From positions 62,001-126,000 of the forward strand of contig NZ_JAPCWC010000005.1 of NCBI RefSeq assembly GCF_026420865.1: 64,000 nt of DNA, in the 5' to 3' direction. This document shows, one piece after another, positions 1 to 8,909 of the stretch (position 1 is the first letter of the stretch; each line of letters begins with the position of its first letter). This DNA comes from Novosphingobium clariflavum (GTDB lineage Bacteria > Pseudomonadota > Alphaproteobacteria > Sphingomonadales > Sphingomonadaceae). The position numbers and the translations under genes are program-made. A model generated the notes under the pieces. It worked only from the letters and a program-made list of their open reading frames with translations, was not told the origin of the DNA and did not search any database.

Positions 1-483
1 CAGGGGCTGCCGGTTTCGGAGAACCCCTCGCCGGGCAACCTGGCGGGCGGCATCACCACGCTGGAGGAAAAGTCGCTCGGCGCGGTGCAGAAGGCGGGCC
101 ATGCGCCGCTCTCAGACGTGATCGATTATGGCGGGCAGGCGAGCGTGCCCGGCCTCACCCTGATGGAAGCGCCGGGCAACGATGCGGTGTCCTCCACCGC
201 GCTGGCCGCCTCGGGCGCCACGCTGGTGCTGTTCACCACCGGGCGCGGCACGCCGCTGGGCTTCCCGGTGCCGACGATCAAGGTCGCCTCCAACCGCACC
301 CTGGCCGAAGCGAAGCCGCACTGGATCGACTTTGACGCCTCGATCGCGCTCGACGAGGGGCAGGAGGCCGCCGACGCGGCATTCCTGGCCCGAATCCTGG
401 CTTTCGCCAGCGGTGAACGCACCGCTTCCGAGCGTGGCGGCCAGCGCGCCATTGCCGTCTGGAAAAGGGGCGTAACCCTTTGA
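1..483 (+). CDS. uxaA: Altronate dehydratase family protein (UxaA), C-terminal part
   Basis: The frame is open from the left edge, so only the last 160 residues are present and no start is visible. The segment carries the UxaA/GarD C-terminal signature: ENPSPGNLAGG near its beginning, then APGNDAVSSTALAASG, TTGRGTPLG and VPTIKVASN. Members of this family dehydrate altronate, galactarate or similar sugar acids to 2-keto-3-deoxy acids in the cytoplasm. A hydratase/FAH-fold enzyme (568) and a hexuronate-type MFS permease (1427) follow on the same strand, which supports a sugar-acid catabolic operon. The family call is firm; the substrate is not readable from this fragment. Confidence 0.88.
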   Translation, partial: QGLPVSENPSPGNLAGGITTLEEKSLGAVQKAGHAPLSDVIDYGGQASVPGLTLMEAPGNDAVSSTALAASGATLVLFTTGRGTPLGFPVPTIKVASNRTLAEAKPHWIDFDASIALDEGQEAADAAFLARILAFASGERTASERGGQRAIAVWKRGVTL

Positions 484-514
484 TCCAGCTGAAATGGCCT
501 AATTGGATTTGCTT

Positions 515-530
515 ATGACACCGGTTTCCT
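515..530 (+). promoter_or_regulatory. Possible LacI-type operator in uxaA/hydratase gap
   Basis: The 84-bp gap between uxaA and the next gene holds ATGACACCGGTTTCCT, a partly symmetric site centred on ACCGGT. LacI-family regulators of sugar-acid genes commonly bind sites with a central CG and flanking imperfect symmetry. No regulator gene is present in the window, so this is inference from symmetry and context. Confidence 0.25.
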
Positions 531-567
531 ATAGCGATACGAACAACAAGACACGGGGTACAAGGGG

Positions 568-1371
568 ATGAGTTTGACCGAACAGGCGAAATCGATCGCA
601 GGGGCATTCGTGGCGGCGCGGCGCGAGAAACGCGCGCTGGCCAGCTATCCCGGCGAGGCGCCTTCCGATCTCGACGCCGCTTATGCGATCCAGAACCTGG
701 CACTGGAACTGGACGGGCGCGAAGTGGCCGGCTGGAAGGTCGGCCGGATCAACGGTCCCGATGATGCGCGGCTTGGCGCCAATCGCCTGTCCGGGCCGAT
801 CTTCGCGGACAGCGTGGTGGATGCGCCCTCGGGCGAAGTCCCGGCGATGCCGGTCTTTGCCGAAGGTTTCGCCGCGGCCGAGGCGGAGTTCCTGCTCCAT
901 GTCGCGGCGGGCTGGAACGGTGAAGTGCCGGGCGATGACGCGGGCACGCTGGCCGTGCTGGACGCTGTCCACATCGGCATCGAGATCGCCAGTTCGCCTT
1001 ATCCCGGCATCAATGCCGACGGCCCGCCGGTCACCGTGTCCGACTTCGGCAACAACGCCGGTCTGGTGATCGGCCCGGTGCTGGAAGGCTGGCAGAGCGC
1101 GGACTTCAACACGATCACCGTCCGCCTCGATATAGACGGCGAGACGGCGGGCGAGGCGACGACCGCGACGATGCTCGACGGTCCGCTGGGCGCGGTGCGG
1201 TTCCTGCTCGCCAACCTCTCGGCGCGCGGCATCGATTGCAGCGCGGGCACATGGGTGTCCACCGGGGCGGTGACGGGTGTCCATCCGGTCTCTCCGGGAC
1301 AGGCGGTGGCGGCCGCCTTCGCGCAGCACGGCACGGTGTGCTGCACCATCGCGGCGGCGGTGCCCGCCTGA
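568..1371 (+). CDS. 2-keto-4-pentenoate hydratase / FAH-fold enzyme
   Basis: A 267-residue cytoplasmic enzyme of the MhpD-like branch of the fumarylacetoacetate hydrolase fold. The residues expected for this branch are visible: GWKVGRIN in the N-terminal part, then AAAEAEFLLHVA with the acidic metal ligands, GIEIASSPYP, and GTWVSTGAVTGVHPVSPGQ near the C-terminus. Relatives hydrate 2-keto-4-enoates or cleave or decarboxylate 2,4-diketo acids. Between a sugar-acid dehydratase and a hexuronate-like permease it may act on a keto-deoxy acid intermediate, but that role is inferred. The ATG at 568 follows AAGGGG at short distance, and the length is normal for the family. Confidence 0.8.
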   Translation: MSLTEQAKSIAGAFVAARREKRALASYPGEAPSDLDAAYAIQNLALELDGREVAGWKVGRINGPDDARLGANRLSGPIFADSVVDAPSGEVPAMPVFAEGFAAAEAEFLLHVAAGWNGEVPGDDAGTLAVLDAVHIGIEIASSPYPGINADGPPVTVSDFGNNAGLVIGPVLEGWQSADFNTITVRLDIDGETAGEATTATMLDGPLGAVRFLLANLSARGIDCSAGTWVSTGAVTGVHPVSPGQAVAAAFAQHGTVCCTIAAAVPA

Positions 1372-1426
1372 ACAGACATGACGATCCGGCAGGCCTAAAA
1401 GGGCCGCCGGACAAGGGAGCAGGGAA

Positions 1427-2743
1427 ATGGATGCAGGCACCACAAGCGTGGCGGACGGGATCGGAAACGGGGCCGGGGCCAGCGTGCCCGCCGCGCCGGT
1501 AAAGGTCGGGCGATACCGCTGGGTCGTGGTCTCGCTGCTTTTCGCGGCAACCGCGGTCAACTACATCGACCGCCAGATGATTGGCGTGCTGAAGCCCACG
1601 CTGGCGGGTGAGTTCGGCTGGACCGAAAGCGATTTTGCCGGCATCGTCTTCTGGTTCCAGCTCGCCTACGCGATCGGTTATCTCTCGTTCGGCAAGATCG
1701 TCGACGTGCTGGGGGCGCGGCTGGGCTACACCGTCGCTATCGTCATCTGGACCGTCAGCCACATGGCGCACGGCTTCGCCACCGGCGTCGCCAGCTTTGC
1801 GGCGGCGCGCTTCGGCCTCGGCATCGGCGAATCGGGCAACTTCCCGGCCGGCATCCGCGCCGTCACCGACTGGTTCCCCCAGAAGGAACGCGCTTTCGCC
1901 ATCGGCCTGTTCAACGCCGGGGCCAACGTCGGCGCGATCATCACCCCGCTGCTGGTGCCGCTGCTGGTGCTGTGGTTCGACTGGCGCGCCGCCTTCTTCG
2001 TCACCGGCCTGTTTGGCATCGCCTGGCTGGCCGCCTGGTGGGTGATGTACCGCCACCCCCTCAAGCACGGGCGCATCTCGGCGGCGGAACTGGCGTGGAT
2101 CCAGCAGGACCCGGCCGACTCCGTCGAGAAGATCGGTTGGATGCGGCTGCTGACGGTCAGGGAAACCTGGGCCTACGCGCTGGGCAAGTTCCTGATCGAC
2201 CCGATCTGGTGGTTCTTCCTGTTCTGGCTGCCCGGCTATCTGTTCGAGCGCTACGACCTCGATCTCAAGACCTTCGGCCTGCCGCTGGCCGCGATCTACC
2301 TGATCTCGGACCTCGGCAGCGTGGGCGGCGGCTGGCTTTCGTCCAGGCTGCTCAAGGCGGGCCGCACGCCCAACTTCGCCCGCAAGGTGACGATGCTGAT
2401 CAGCGCGCTCTGCGTCCTGCCGATCTGGTTTGCGCAGGCCATCGACAGCGTCTGGGCGGCGGTGCTGATCATCGGCCTGGCAACGGCGGCACACCAGGCG
2501 TTCTCGGCCAATCTCTACACGCTGCCCTCGGACACTTTCCCGCGCGGGGCGGTGGGCTCGGTGGTCGGCATCGGCGGCACCGTGGGCGCGCTGGGCGGCA
2601 TGGGGATGGCGTTGTTCGCGGGCTATATCCTCGATGCGACGCACAGCTATCAGCTGCTCTTCGCGATTTGCGCGAGTGCCTATCTGCTGGCGCTGGCGGC
2701 CGTGCACCTGCTGAGCCCGAAGCTGGAGCAGGCCAAGATTTGA
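1427..2743 (+). CDS. MFS permease, hexuronate/anion:cation symporter type
   Basis: A 438-residue inner-membrane transporter of the major facilitator superfamily. After a polar N-terminus of about 25 residues comes the start of helix 1 with NYIDRQMIGVLKPTL, typical of the ACS/ExuT group, followed by about 12 hydrophobic segments. GIGESGNFPAGIRA is the conserved helix-4 motif of this group. It most likely imports hexuronate, aldonate or a related sugar acid with protons and is co-transcribed with the two preceding genes. The start is supported by a purine-rich AAGGGAGCAGGG just upstream. The subfamily call is good; the exact substrate is unknown. Confidence 0.85.
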   Translation: MDAGTTSVADGIGNGAGASVPAAPVKVGRYRWVVVSLLFAATAVNYIDRQMIGVLKPTLAGEFGWTESDFAGIVFWFQLAYAIGYLSFGKIVDVLGARLGYTVAIVIWTVSHMAHGFATGVASFAAARFGLGIGESGNFPAGIRAVTDWFPQKERAFAIGLFNAGANVGAIITPLLVPLLVLWFDWRAAFFVTGLFGIAWLAAWWVMYRHPLKHGRISAAELAWIQQDPADSVEKIGWMRLLTVRETWAYALGKFLIDPIWWFFLFWLPGYLFERYDLDLKTFGLPLAAIYLISDLGSVGGGWLSSRLLKAGRTPNFARKVTMLISALCVLPIWFAQAIDSVWAAVLIIGLATAAHQAFSANLYTLPSDTFPRGAVGSVVGIGGTVGALGGMGMALFAGYILDATHSYQLLFAICASAYLLALAAVHLLSPKLEQAKI

Positions 2744-2754
2744 AGGAAAGGGGA

Positions 2755-2975
2755 GTTCTGGGGCCCTTCGACACGCTCAGGAGGCCCCCAGACCCTCGGA
2801 ACGTCTACGTTGCGCCTTGCCTATCCGGGGGGCGCTCCTTGCGGCGCAGCCAATATGTCTCCCGGCGCAGACGTGGGCGCACAACCGATAGGGCAGGGCA
2901 CAAGGTAGACGGAAATGGGGGTGCAGGGGGGCGAAGTTTATCCCGAGCTTCGCCGAGGGGCTCCCCTGCTTTTTC
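2755..2975. repeat. Composite palindromic repeat between convergent genes
   Basis: Four modules can be seen: a hairpin around CCCTTCGACACGCTCAGG; a stretch starting AGACCCTCGGAACG that ends in CTCCTTGCGGCGCAG; a stretch starting at GTCTCCCGGCGCAGACG; and a terminal GGGGGTGCAGGGG hairpin followed by CTGCTTTTTC. The same modules recur at 23392-23690 (inverted and interrupted) and partly at 42020-42137. All three lie between convergent genes, so the last hairpin can also work as a terminator. Nothing in this stretch looks protein-coding. Confidence 0.7.
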
Positions 2976-2979
2976 TTTT

Positions 2980-4257
2980 CTACTTCACATCCCAGACGAT
3001 CGGCAGATTGCGGATCGAAAGCAGCCCCGGAAACACCGTGGTATCCGCCCCCGGCTTTACCCGAAACTCCGCAATCCGCTCGAACCACTGCTCCAGCAGC
3101 ACGCGCAGTTCGCGCCGTGCCAGATGCGCGCCGAGGCAGATGTGCACGCCGCCCACGAAGGTGAAGTGGCGGTTGGCCTTGCGCTCGGGATCGAAGGTGC
3201 GCGGGTTTTCGAAGCGGGCGGGGTCGAAGTTGCCGGCGGGGTTGAGGCAGGAGAACGAATCGCCCTTCTTCACCTCGATCCCGTGCCACTCGAAGTCCTT
3301 GGTCGCCGTCCGCGAGGAGGACAGGATCGGCTGGGTGCGCAGGAACTCCTCGACCGCCGAATTGATGAGTTGGGGATGGTCGCGCAGCCGTTTCTGCAGG
3401 TCCGGCTGGAGCGCGAGGCGGCGGAACATCTGGGCGATGGTGGCCGCCACGGTATCGAGCCCGCCCAGCCAGAGGAACCAGACCATGCCGATCTTCTCGT
3501 CATCGGTCAGGGCACGGCCCTCGATCTTGCCATGGACGATGGAGGAGACGAGATGCTCGTCGGGATTCCGCTCCTTCTCGGCGATGAAGGCGCGCAGGAA
3601 GTCGAGCACGCCGCGCAGCGCCGCCTGCATCTTGTCGAGGCTGCCGGAGTGGAGGATGTCCCACTCCCAATCGAGGAACTGGTCGAACTTTTCGTCCGGG
3701 AAGCCCATCAGGCCCATGAAGATGCGCACTGGATAGACCCGCGCGAAGTCCCAGGCCATGTCGACCTCGCCCTTCGCCTCGATGGCGCCGATCATCTCGT
3801 CCACCACTCGGCGAATGCGCGGTTCGAGGTCGCGGGTGATCCGGGCCGGGCTGAAGTAGGGCATCAGGTAAAGCCGGTACTTCTGGTGGTCCGGCGGATC
3901 GATGGCGAGCGGGATGGACTTGAAAGTCTCCCCGATCAGGCGCTGGAATTCGGCGGTTCCGGCGTTCGAGAAGTGCTCGTTGTCGGAATAGACGCGCTCG
4001 ATGTCCTCGTAGTGCGTCACCACCCAGGAACCGCGCCGGTTGCCGCTGATGGCGCCGAGCCCATGCATCGAGGGCGGATTGAACAGCAGCCGGGGAATGT
4101 CCTTTCCGGCGAGCCAGCCCATCGGTTCATACGGGTCCGCCAGATCGTTGGGTGCGGTACCCATGGCGAACGACAGATCGACGATCCGGTCCTTCGGGAC
4201 ATTGTCCGGGGCGTCGAATTCCACACGGATGTCGTCGAGCGTCTGCGCTTGTGGCAT
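2980..4257 (-). CDS. Cytochrome P450, P450cam-like
   Basis: A 425-residue soluble P450 monooxygenase. Visible motifs are the I-helix WLGGLDTVAAT, the ExxR motif in EEFLRTQP, and the haem-binding loop FVGGVHICLG with its cysteine near residue 374, followed by AHLARREL. The C-terminus LPIVWDVK and the phrase PVRIFMGLMGFPDE resemble the CYP101 (camphor hydroxylase) group, which hydroxylates terpenoid or aromatic small molecules with electrons from a 2Fe-2S ferredoxin. No ferredoxin or ferredoxin reductase gene lies nearby. I chose the ATG at 4257 because GGGAGAG lies 6 bases upstream; the frame is open further but has no other good site. It is divergent from the amidohydrolase at 4439, with a 181-bp shared promoter region. 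Confidence 0.9.
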   Translation of the reverse strand: MPQAQTLDDIRVEFDAPDNVPKDRIVDLSFAMGTAPNDLADPYEPMGWLAGKDIPRLLFNPPSMHGLGAISGNRRGSWVVTHYEDIERVYSDNEHFSNAGTAEFQRLIGETFKSIPLAIDPPDHQKYRLYLMPYFSPARITRDLEPRIRRVVDEMIGAIEAKGEVDMAWDFARVYPVRIFMGLMGFPDEKFDQFLDWEWDILHSGSLDKMQAALRGVLDFLRAFIAEKERNPDEHLVSSIVHGKIEGRALTDDEKIGMVWFLWLGGLDTVAATIAQMFRRLALQPDLQKRLRDHPQLINSAVEEFLRTQPILSSSRTATKDFEWHGIEVKKGDSFSCLNPAGNFDPARFENPRTFDPERKANRHFTFVGGVHICLGAHLARRELRVLLEQWFERIAEFRVKPGADTTVFPGLLSIRNLPIVWDVK

Positions 4258-4438
4258 GATGTTCTCTCCCGAGGACATGGATGCCCGGACAGCCCCTTCG
4301 CGGCAAGGCGAAGCGAGACTGCTGGATCCTGGCGGAGAGGGCCGCCGCCCATTCATCGCTTCGGCGTTGGGCTCATCGATTGATTGCAGCCCCCAAGGTT
4401 GCGACACGAGTCCCAATTGCATTTTGGGAGATACGGCC

Positions 4439-5707
4439 ATGGCAGATGGCGACACCAAGGAAATGAAGGACTCGGCGCGCAAGTACTGGTCCGCCGAGGG
4501 CTACACCAAGGGCGGGGTGATCCGCGAGGTGGACTACGCCACCCAGTCCGGCGGGCTCGACCCGTCGCTGGAAGGCATCAAGATCGTCGATACCGACACC
4601 CACATCGTCGAACCGCCGACGCTCTTCACCGACCGCGCGCCGGCCGGCATGAAGGACAAGATGCCTTACGTGAAGCGCGATGCCGACGGGGTCGACCGCT
4701 GGTACATCGGTGATCGCAACTGCGGCACGCTGGGCGGCAACGTCATCCGCAAGGACAACAACAAGCTGCTCGGCCGCCTCGCCTTCCCGACGCTGGAAGA
4801 GGCCCACGCCGGCGGCCACGAGATCGCCCCGCGCCTTCAGGCGATGGACGACATGGGCGTCTATGCGCAGATCTGCTTCCAGAACTCGGGCATCACCCAG
4901 GCGGGCATGCTGATGACGCTGGGCAACAACGATCTCGCCGTGCAGATCATGAAGATCTACAACGATTTCAATGCCGACTGGCAGCGTGAATCGGGCGAGC
5001 GGCTGTTCCCGATGGCGCACCTGCCGTTCTGGGACAAGGCGGAGATGGAGAAGGAAGCCCGCCGCTGCATCGACATGGGCCTGCGCGGCTTCGTGCTGCC
5101 CGATACGCCCGAACGCGTCGGCGTGCCCAGCTTCAACCATGACTACTGGACGCCGTTCCTGGAGATGATCGATGCCGAGGGCATCTCGCTGAACTTCCAC
5201 CTCAATGCCGCGATCGACCCGAACACGCTGACCTGGGAAGGCTTCCAGTTCGAGCAGACGCTCTCGGTGGTGGCGACGATGTTCTCGATCGGCAACGCGG
5301 CGACGCTGGGCAACTGGATGGTCTCGGGCCGCCTGGACCGCCACCCGAACCTCAAGATCGGCCTGATCGAGAGCGGCATGGGCTGGATTCCCTTCGCGGT
5401 GGAAGCGCTGGAACACCAGTTCCAGGAAATGCTGCCCAGCAAGCGCAATGTGCTCAAGAAGCAGCCCTGGGACTACTTCCGCGATCACTTCATGTGCACC
5501 TTCTGGTTCGAGAAGATCGCGCCGAAGCAATTGCTGGAAACCATCGGCGTCGACAACGTCATGTTCGAGACCGACTTCCCGCACCCCACCTCGCTCTATC
5601 CGGGCGTGCAGGCGCACATCAAGGACGTGCTCGGCGGCTACGACTACGCCATCAAGAAGAAGGTCCTGCAGGACAACGCGGCGCGTTTCTACAAGCTGCC
5701 GTTCTGA
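4439..5707 (+). CDS. Amidohydrolase-2 family metal-dependent hydrolase/decarboxylase
   Basis: A 422-residue cytoplasmic TIM-barrel enzyme of the amidohydrolase-2 group (ACMSD-like). The metal-binding DxH is in VDTDTHIVEP near residue 52; a further ligand lies in LNFHLNAA, and the late acidic ligand in FETDFPHPTSLYP. Relatives decarboxylate or hydrolyse aromatic or ring-cleavage products. It is divergent from the P450 at 2980, so the two may belong to one degradation route. The ATG at 4439 follows TTTTGGGAG at suitable spacing; an earlier in-frame ATG would overlap the P450 and lacks a binding site. The substrate is not identifiable. Confidence 0.85.
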   Translation: MADGDTKEMKDSARKYWSAEGYTKGGVIREVDYATQSGGLDPSLEGIKIVDTDTHIVEPPTLFTDRAPAGMKDKMPYVKRDADGVDRWYIGDRNCGTLGGNVIRKDNNKLLGRLAFPTLEEAHAGGHEIAPRLQAMDDMGVYAQICFQNSGITQAGMLMTLGNNDLAVQIMKIYNDFNADWQRESGERLFPMAHLPFWDKAEMEKEARRCIDMGLRGFVLPDTPERVGVPSFNHDYWTPFLEMIDAEGISLNFHLNAAIDPNTLTWEGFQFEQTLSVVATMFSIGNAATLGNWMVSGRLDRHPNLKIGLIESGMGWIPFAVEALEHQFQEMLPSKRNVLKKQPWDYFRDHFMCTFWFEKIAPKQLLETIGVDNVMFETDFPHPTSLYPGVQAHIKDVLGGYDYAIKKKVLQDNAARFYKLPF

Positions 5708-5734
5708 CCTTCGGGCAGGACTTTTCGAGGAACA

Positions 5735-5766
5735 GGGCCGGGGCGGGCAACCGCTTCCGGCCTTTT
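5735..5766 (+). terminator. Rho-independent terminator after amidohydrolase
   Basis: GGCCGG at 5736 pairs with CCGGCC at 5757, with an inner GCGG/CCGC pairing and a GCAA loop, followed by TTTT. It lies 28 bases after the amidohydrolase stop. Confidence 0.65.
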
Positions 5767-5775
5767 CCCCGGGCG

Positions 5776-6177
5776 CTATACGAGCCCCAGCCTGGCCAGT
5801 TCGCGGGCGAGGGCAGGGGGCATCGCCTCCCCGGCGCTTTCGCCTTCGCCCAGATCGCGCGGGGCGTCCTTGTCGGCCAGATAACGCCAGCCCTGATGGG
5901 CGCGCTTGGGCTGGGTGACGACCGGGATCAGCGTGGGCGCCAGGCGGATCCACCAGCGCCCGTCCTCGCGCTGCTCGAAGCCGAGAATGGGCGAGCGGCC
6001 GATCAGCGCATGCTCGTAGATCCAGAAAAGCGATCCGCCGGCCATCTCCTCCTGCCGCTTGGGCAGATAGCGCGTGGTCAGCCGTGCCTCGCCGAGATCG
6101 GCGTGGCTTTCCAGCCATGCGCGCAGGTCCGCCGGGCTTTCGGCGGAGAAGGCGATCTTGGTCATGTGCAGGGGCAT
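5776..6177 (-). CDS. DUF1489 family protein
   Basis: A 133-residue conserved alphaproteobacterial protein of unknown function. The N-terminus MPLHMTKIAFSAESPADLRA, the central GGSLFWIYEHALIGRSPILGF and the segment RAHQGWRYLADKDAP match the DUF1489 pattern. It has no signal peptide or membrane segment. I kept the ATG at 6177 because family members start with this MPLxxxK pattern. It lies 27 bp downstream of mgtE on the same strand and may be co-transcribed with it. Confidence 0.8.
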   Translation of the reverse strand: MPLHMTKIAFSAESPADLRAWLESHADLGEARLTTRYLPKRQEEMAGGSLFWIYEHALIGRSPILGFEQREDGRWWIRLAPTLIPVVTQPKRAHQGWRYLADKDAPRDLGEGESAGEAMPPALARELARLGLV

Positions 6178-6204
6178 ACGCGGTAGATAGGATGGGGGCC
6201 GGCT

Positions 6205-7671
6205 TCACGCCAGCCCGGTCAGCACCGCCAGGCCAAGGAACGAGAAGAAGCCCATCGTGTCGGTCGCGGTCGTCACGAACACGGCGGAGGAGACCGCCGG
6301 GTCGATGCGGAAGCGGTCGAGCGTGACGGGCACGAGGATGCCGGCAAGGCCTGCGGTCAGGTTGTTCACCACCATGGCGGTGGCGATCACCGCGCCCAGC
6401 AGCGGGTTCTGGAACAGCAGCCAGGTGCCGGTGCCGATCAGCGCGCCGAGCGCGAAGCCGTTGGTCAGCGCGATGCGGATCTCGCGCAGGATCATGCGCA
6501 CGGTGTTGGAATCGGTCAGCTGGTTGGTGGCGATGGCGCGCACCACCACCGCCAGCGTCTGCGTGCCGGCATTGCCGCCCATGCCCGAGACGATCGGCAT
6601 CAGCACGGCAAGGATCGCGAATTTGGCGATCGCCCCCTGGAACAGCCCGACCACCGAGGAGGCGATCATCGCCGTGCCGAGGTTCACCACCAGCCAGGCA
6701 AGGCGGGTGCGCACGGTGACGAGGATCGGCTCGTTGATGTCGCCGTCGCCGGCACCCGACAGGCGCAGGATATCCTCGCTCGCCTCTTCCTGAATGATGT
6801 GGACGATGTCGTCGACGGTGATCAGGCCGATCAGCCGCCCCGCCTCGTCCACCACCGCAGCGGAGATCAGCGCGTATTTCTGGAAGCGCAGCGCGACTTC
6901 TTCCTGGTCCATGTCGGCCGGGATCAGCGTCTGGTCGCGCGCCATCACGTCGTAGAGCGGGATGTTGCGCGGGGTGCGCAGGATCCACGAGAGCGCGCAA
7001 GTGCCGATCGGGCGGTGCATCGGATCGACGATGAACACTTCCCAGAACTCGGTCGGCAATTCGCGGTGTTCGCGCAGGAAATCGATGAGATCGCCCACCG
7101 TCATCGTCTCGGGCACCGCGACGAAATCGCGGCTCATCAGACGGCCGGCGGATTCCTCGGGGTAGGACAGCGCCGATTCGATGGCGGCGCGGTCTTCCGG
7201 CTCCATCTCGGCGAGGACGGCCTGCTGGTCCTCCTCGTCGAGATCCTCGAGCATCGCGACGGCGTCGTCGGTGTCGAGCTGTTCGGCGATTTCGGCGACG
7301 ACATCGGCGGGCAGCGCCTCGACCAGCGCCTCGCGCACCCAGTCGTTGAGCTCGGCGATCACCTCGACGCTCATCAGGTCGCGGATGGCGCGGGCGAGGC
7401 CCAGGCGTTCGCGCTCGTCGAACAGCTCGAAAAGGTCGGCGATGTCGGCGGGGTGGAGCGGCTCGACAAGGTCGTAGACGCGCTCGAAATCGTCCTCGTG
7501 CAGCGCATCCTTGACGCTGCGCACGAAGTCGGACTTCAGGTGGTTGTCCTCGTCGAGGCTCTCAGAGTCCTTGGCCGAATCCTTATGGGCTTCCGGTTCG
7601 GGCTCGGGCGGCGCGTCCGGCGCATCGGGGGCGCGATCGTGCAGCTCTTCGTCGAGGTCCGTTTGCGTCAT
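6205..7671 (-). CDS. mgtE: Magnesium transporter MgtE
   Basis: A 488-residue inner-membrane Mg2+ channel. The parts come in family order: an acidic N-terminal domain (residues about 45-170, with HPADIADLFELFDE), a pair of CBS domains (about 170-290, with RLMSRDFVAVPE and GLITVDDIVHII), and a C-terminal five-helix channel domain with LMPIVSGMGGNAGTQ and LVVNLGTAMIASSVVG. The acidic N domain and the CBS domains sense cytosolic Mg2+ and gate the pore in characterised homologues. The start at 7671 (MTQTDLDEEL) is the first ATG; a TTG 21 bases upstream is an alternative. Confidence 0.95.
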   Translation of the reverse strand: MTQTDLDEELHDRAPDAPDAPPEPEPEAHKDSAKDSESLDEDNHLKSDFVRSVKDALHEDDFERVYDLVEPLHPADIADLFELFDERERLGLARAIRDLMSVEVIAELNDWVREALVEALPADVVAEIAEQLDTDDAVAMLEDLDEEDQQAVLAEMEPEDRAAIESALSYPEESAGRLMSRDFVAVPETMTVGDLIDFLREHRELPTEFWEVFIVDPMHRPIGTCALSWILRTPRNIPLYDVMARDQTLIPADMDQEEVALRFQKYALISAAVVDEAGRLIGLITVDDIVHIIQEEASEDILRLSGAGDGDINEPILVTVRTRLAWLVVNLGTAMIASSVVGLFQGAIAKFAILAVLMPIVSGMGGNAGTQTLAVVVRAIATNQLTDSNTVRMILREIRIALTNGFALGALIGTGTWLLFQNPLLGAVIATAMVVNNLTAGLAGILVPVTLDRFRIDPAVSSAVFVTTATDTMGFFSFLGLAVLTGLA

Positions 7672-7854
7672 CCTCGCCGGTCTACGCGCCAATTTCGCAA
7701 TTGCAACAGGGGCAAGCGATACGGCGAAAAATGATGTTCACAGCAGGCGATCGCGCGGGGGGTGCGTGACTTTGCGGGGATCGGCCCTATATCGGGGGCA
7801 AGCCAGTCCCGCCCGGTGCGTCGCAGCCCCGCGCGGACAACATGGAGACTATCG

Positions 7855-8310
<456 letters not shown>

Positions 8311-8334
8311 GCATTCCCGGACGCTTGAAATACG

Positions 8335-8370
8335 AAGGGGCGGCTCCGCGAGGGGCCGCCCCTTTCGTTT
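8335..8370 (+). terminator. Terminator after ppiB
   Basis: AAGGGGCGGC pairs perfectly with GCCGCCCCTT across a 10-base loop, with the run TTTCGTTT after it. The A-rich left flank means it may also end the minus-strand transcript of the gene at 8375. Confidence 0.8.
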
Positions 8371-8374
8371 GGCG

Positions 8375-8893
8375 TCACTGGGATGCGCAGGTCGTTTTCG
8401 TGAGCATGTAGCTGGCGAAGGGCTTTTCCGCGCCGTCTTTCGACTGCGCGGCGATCTGCCAGTTGAGCTGCGCGCCCTCGATCCGCCAGCGGTTGACGAA
8501 GGCATCGGCGCCGTAGTCGTAGGTCATGTCGAAGCCGTCGGGGCGGGGCGAGCCCTTGCCGGTCGCGGCGTAGTCGCCGCCGAAGCTGTCGGCCCAGTAG
8601 CCGGTGAGGGTATCGGCCTTGGCCCCGCCGAAAGTCAGGTGCGCGGCATAGCGGTCGGCAGGATCGGCGAGGGCGGTGCTGTCGGCATCGACGGTCATCA
8701 GCACGCCGAGCGCGACGGCTCTGGCCGCGAGGGTGATCGACACGGCCTTGCCCATGACTTCGCCCTTGCCGGTCCAGCACCCGGCGAGGGCGCCGACACC
8801 GGCGGGAACGGGCGCCGCGCCCGGCTCCGCCGCCGGAGCGGCCGAAGCCATGAAGGCACCGGCGCAGGCGGCGAGAAGCAGGGGCAGGCGCAT
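8375..8893 (-). CDS. Secreted protein of unknown function, lipocalin-like
   Basis: A 172-residue exported protein. The N-terminus MRLPLLLAACAGAFMASAAP is a clear signal peptide with a likely cut after AAPAAA-type residues; the LAAC within the hydrophobic core could also be read as a lipobox. The mature part begins with the GCWTGKGEV pattern and runs as alternating polar and hydrophobic strands (LTFGGAKADTLTGYW, FDMTYDYG, WRIEGAQLNWQI), as in small lipocalin-like beta-barrel domains. The start at 8893 was chosen for the signal peptide. It lies 16 bp after the LysR gene on the same strand. I do not recognise a named family. Confidence 0.7.
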   Translation of the reverse strand: MRLPLLLAACAGAFMASAAPAAEPGAAPVPAGVGALAGCWTGKGEVMGKAVSITLAARAVALGVLMTVDADSTALADPADRYAAHLTFGGAKADTLTGYWADSFGGDYAATGKGSPRPDGFDMTYDYGADAFVNRWRIEGAQLNWQIAAQSKDGAEKPFASYMLTKTTCASQ

Positions 8894-8909
8894 CCTCGCC
8901 CGCGCGGTC

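Noticed and set aside
1972..4383. Long plus-strand frame (about 800 codons) across the permease end and the P450
   Set aside because: It runs through the repeat region and antisense to the P450; no protein motifs.
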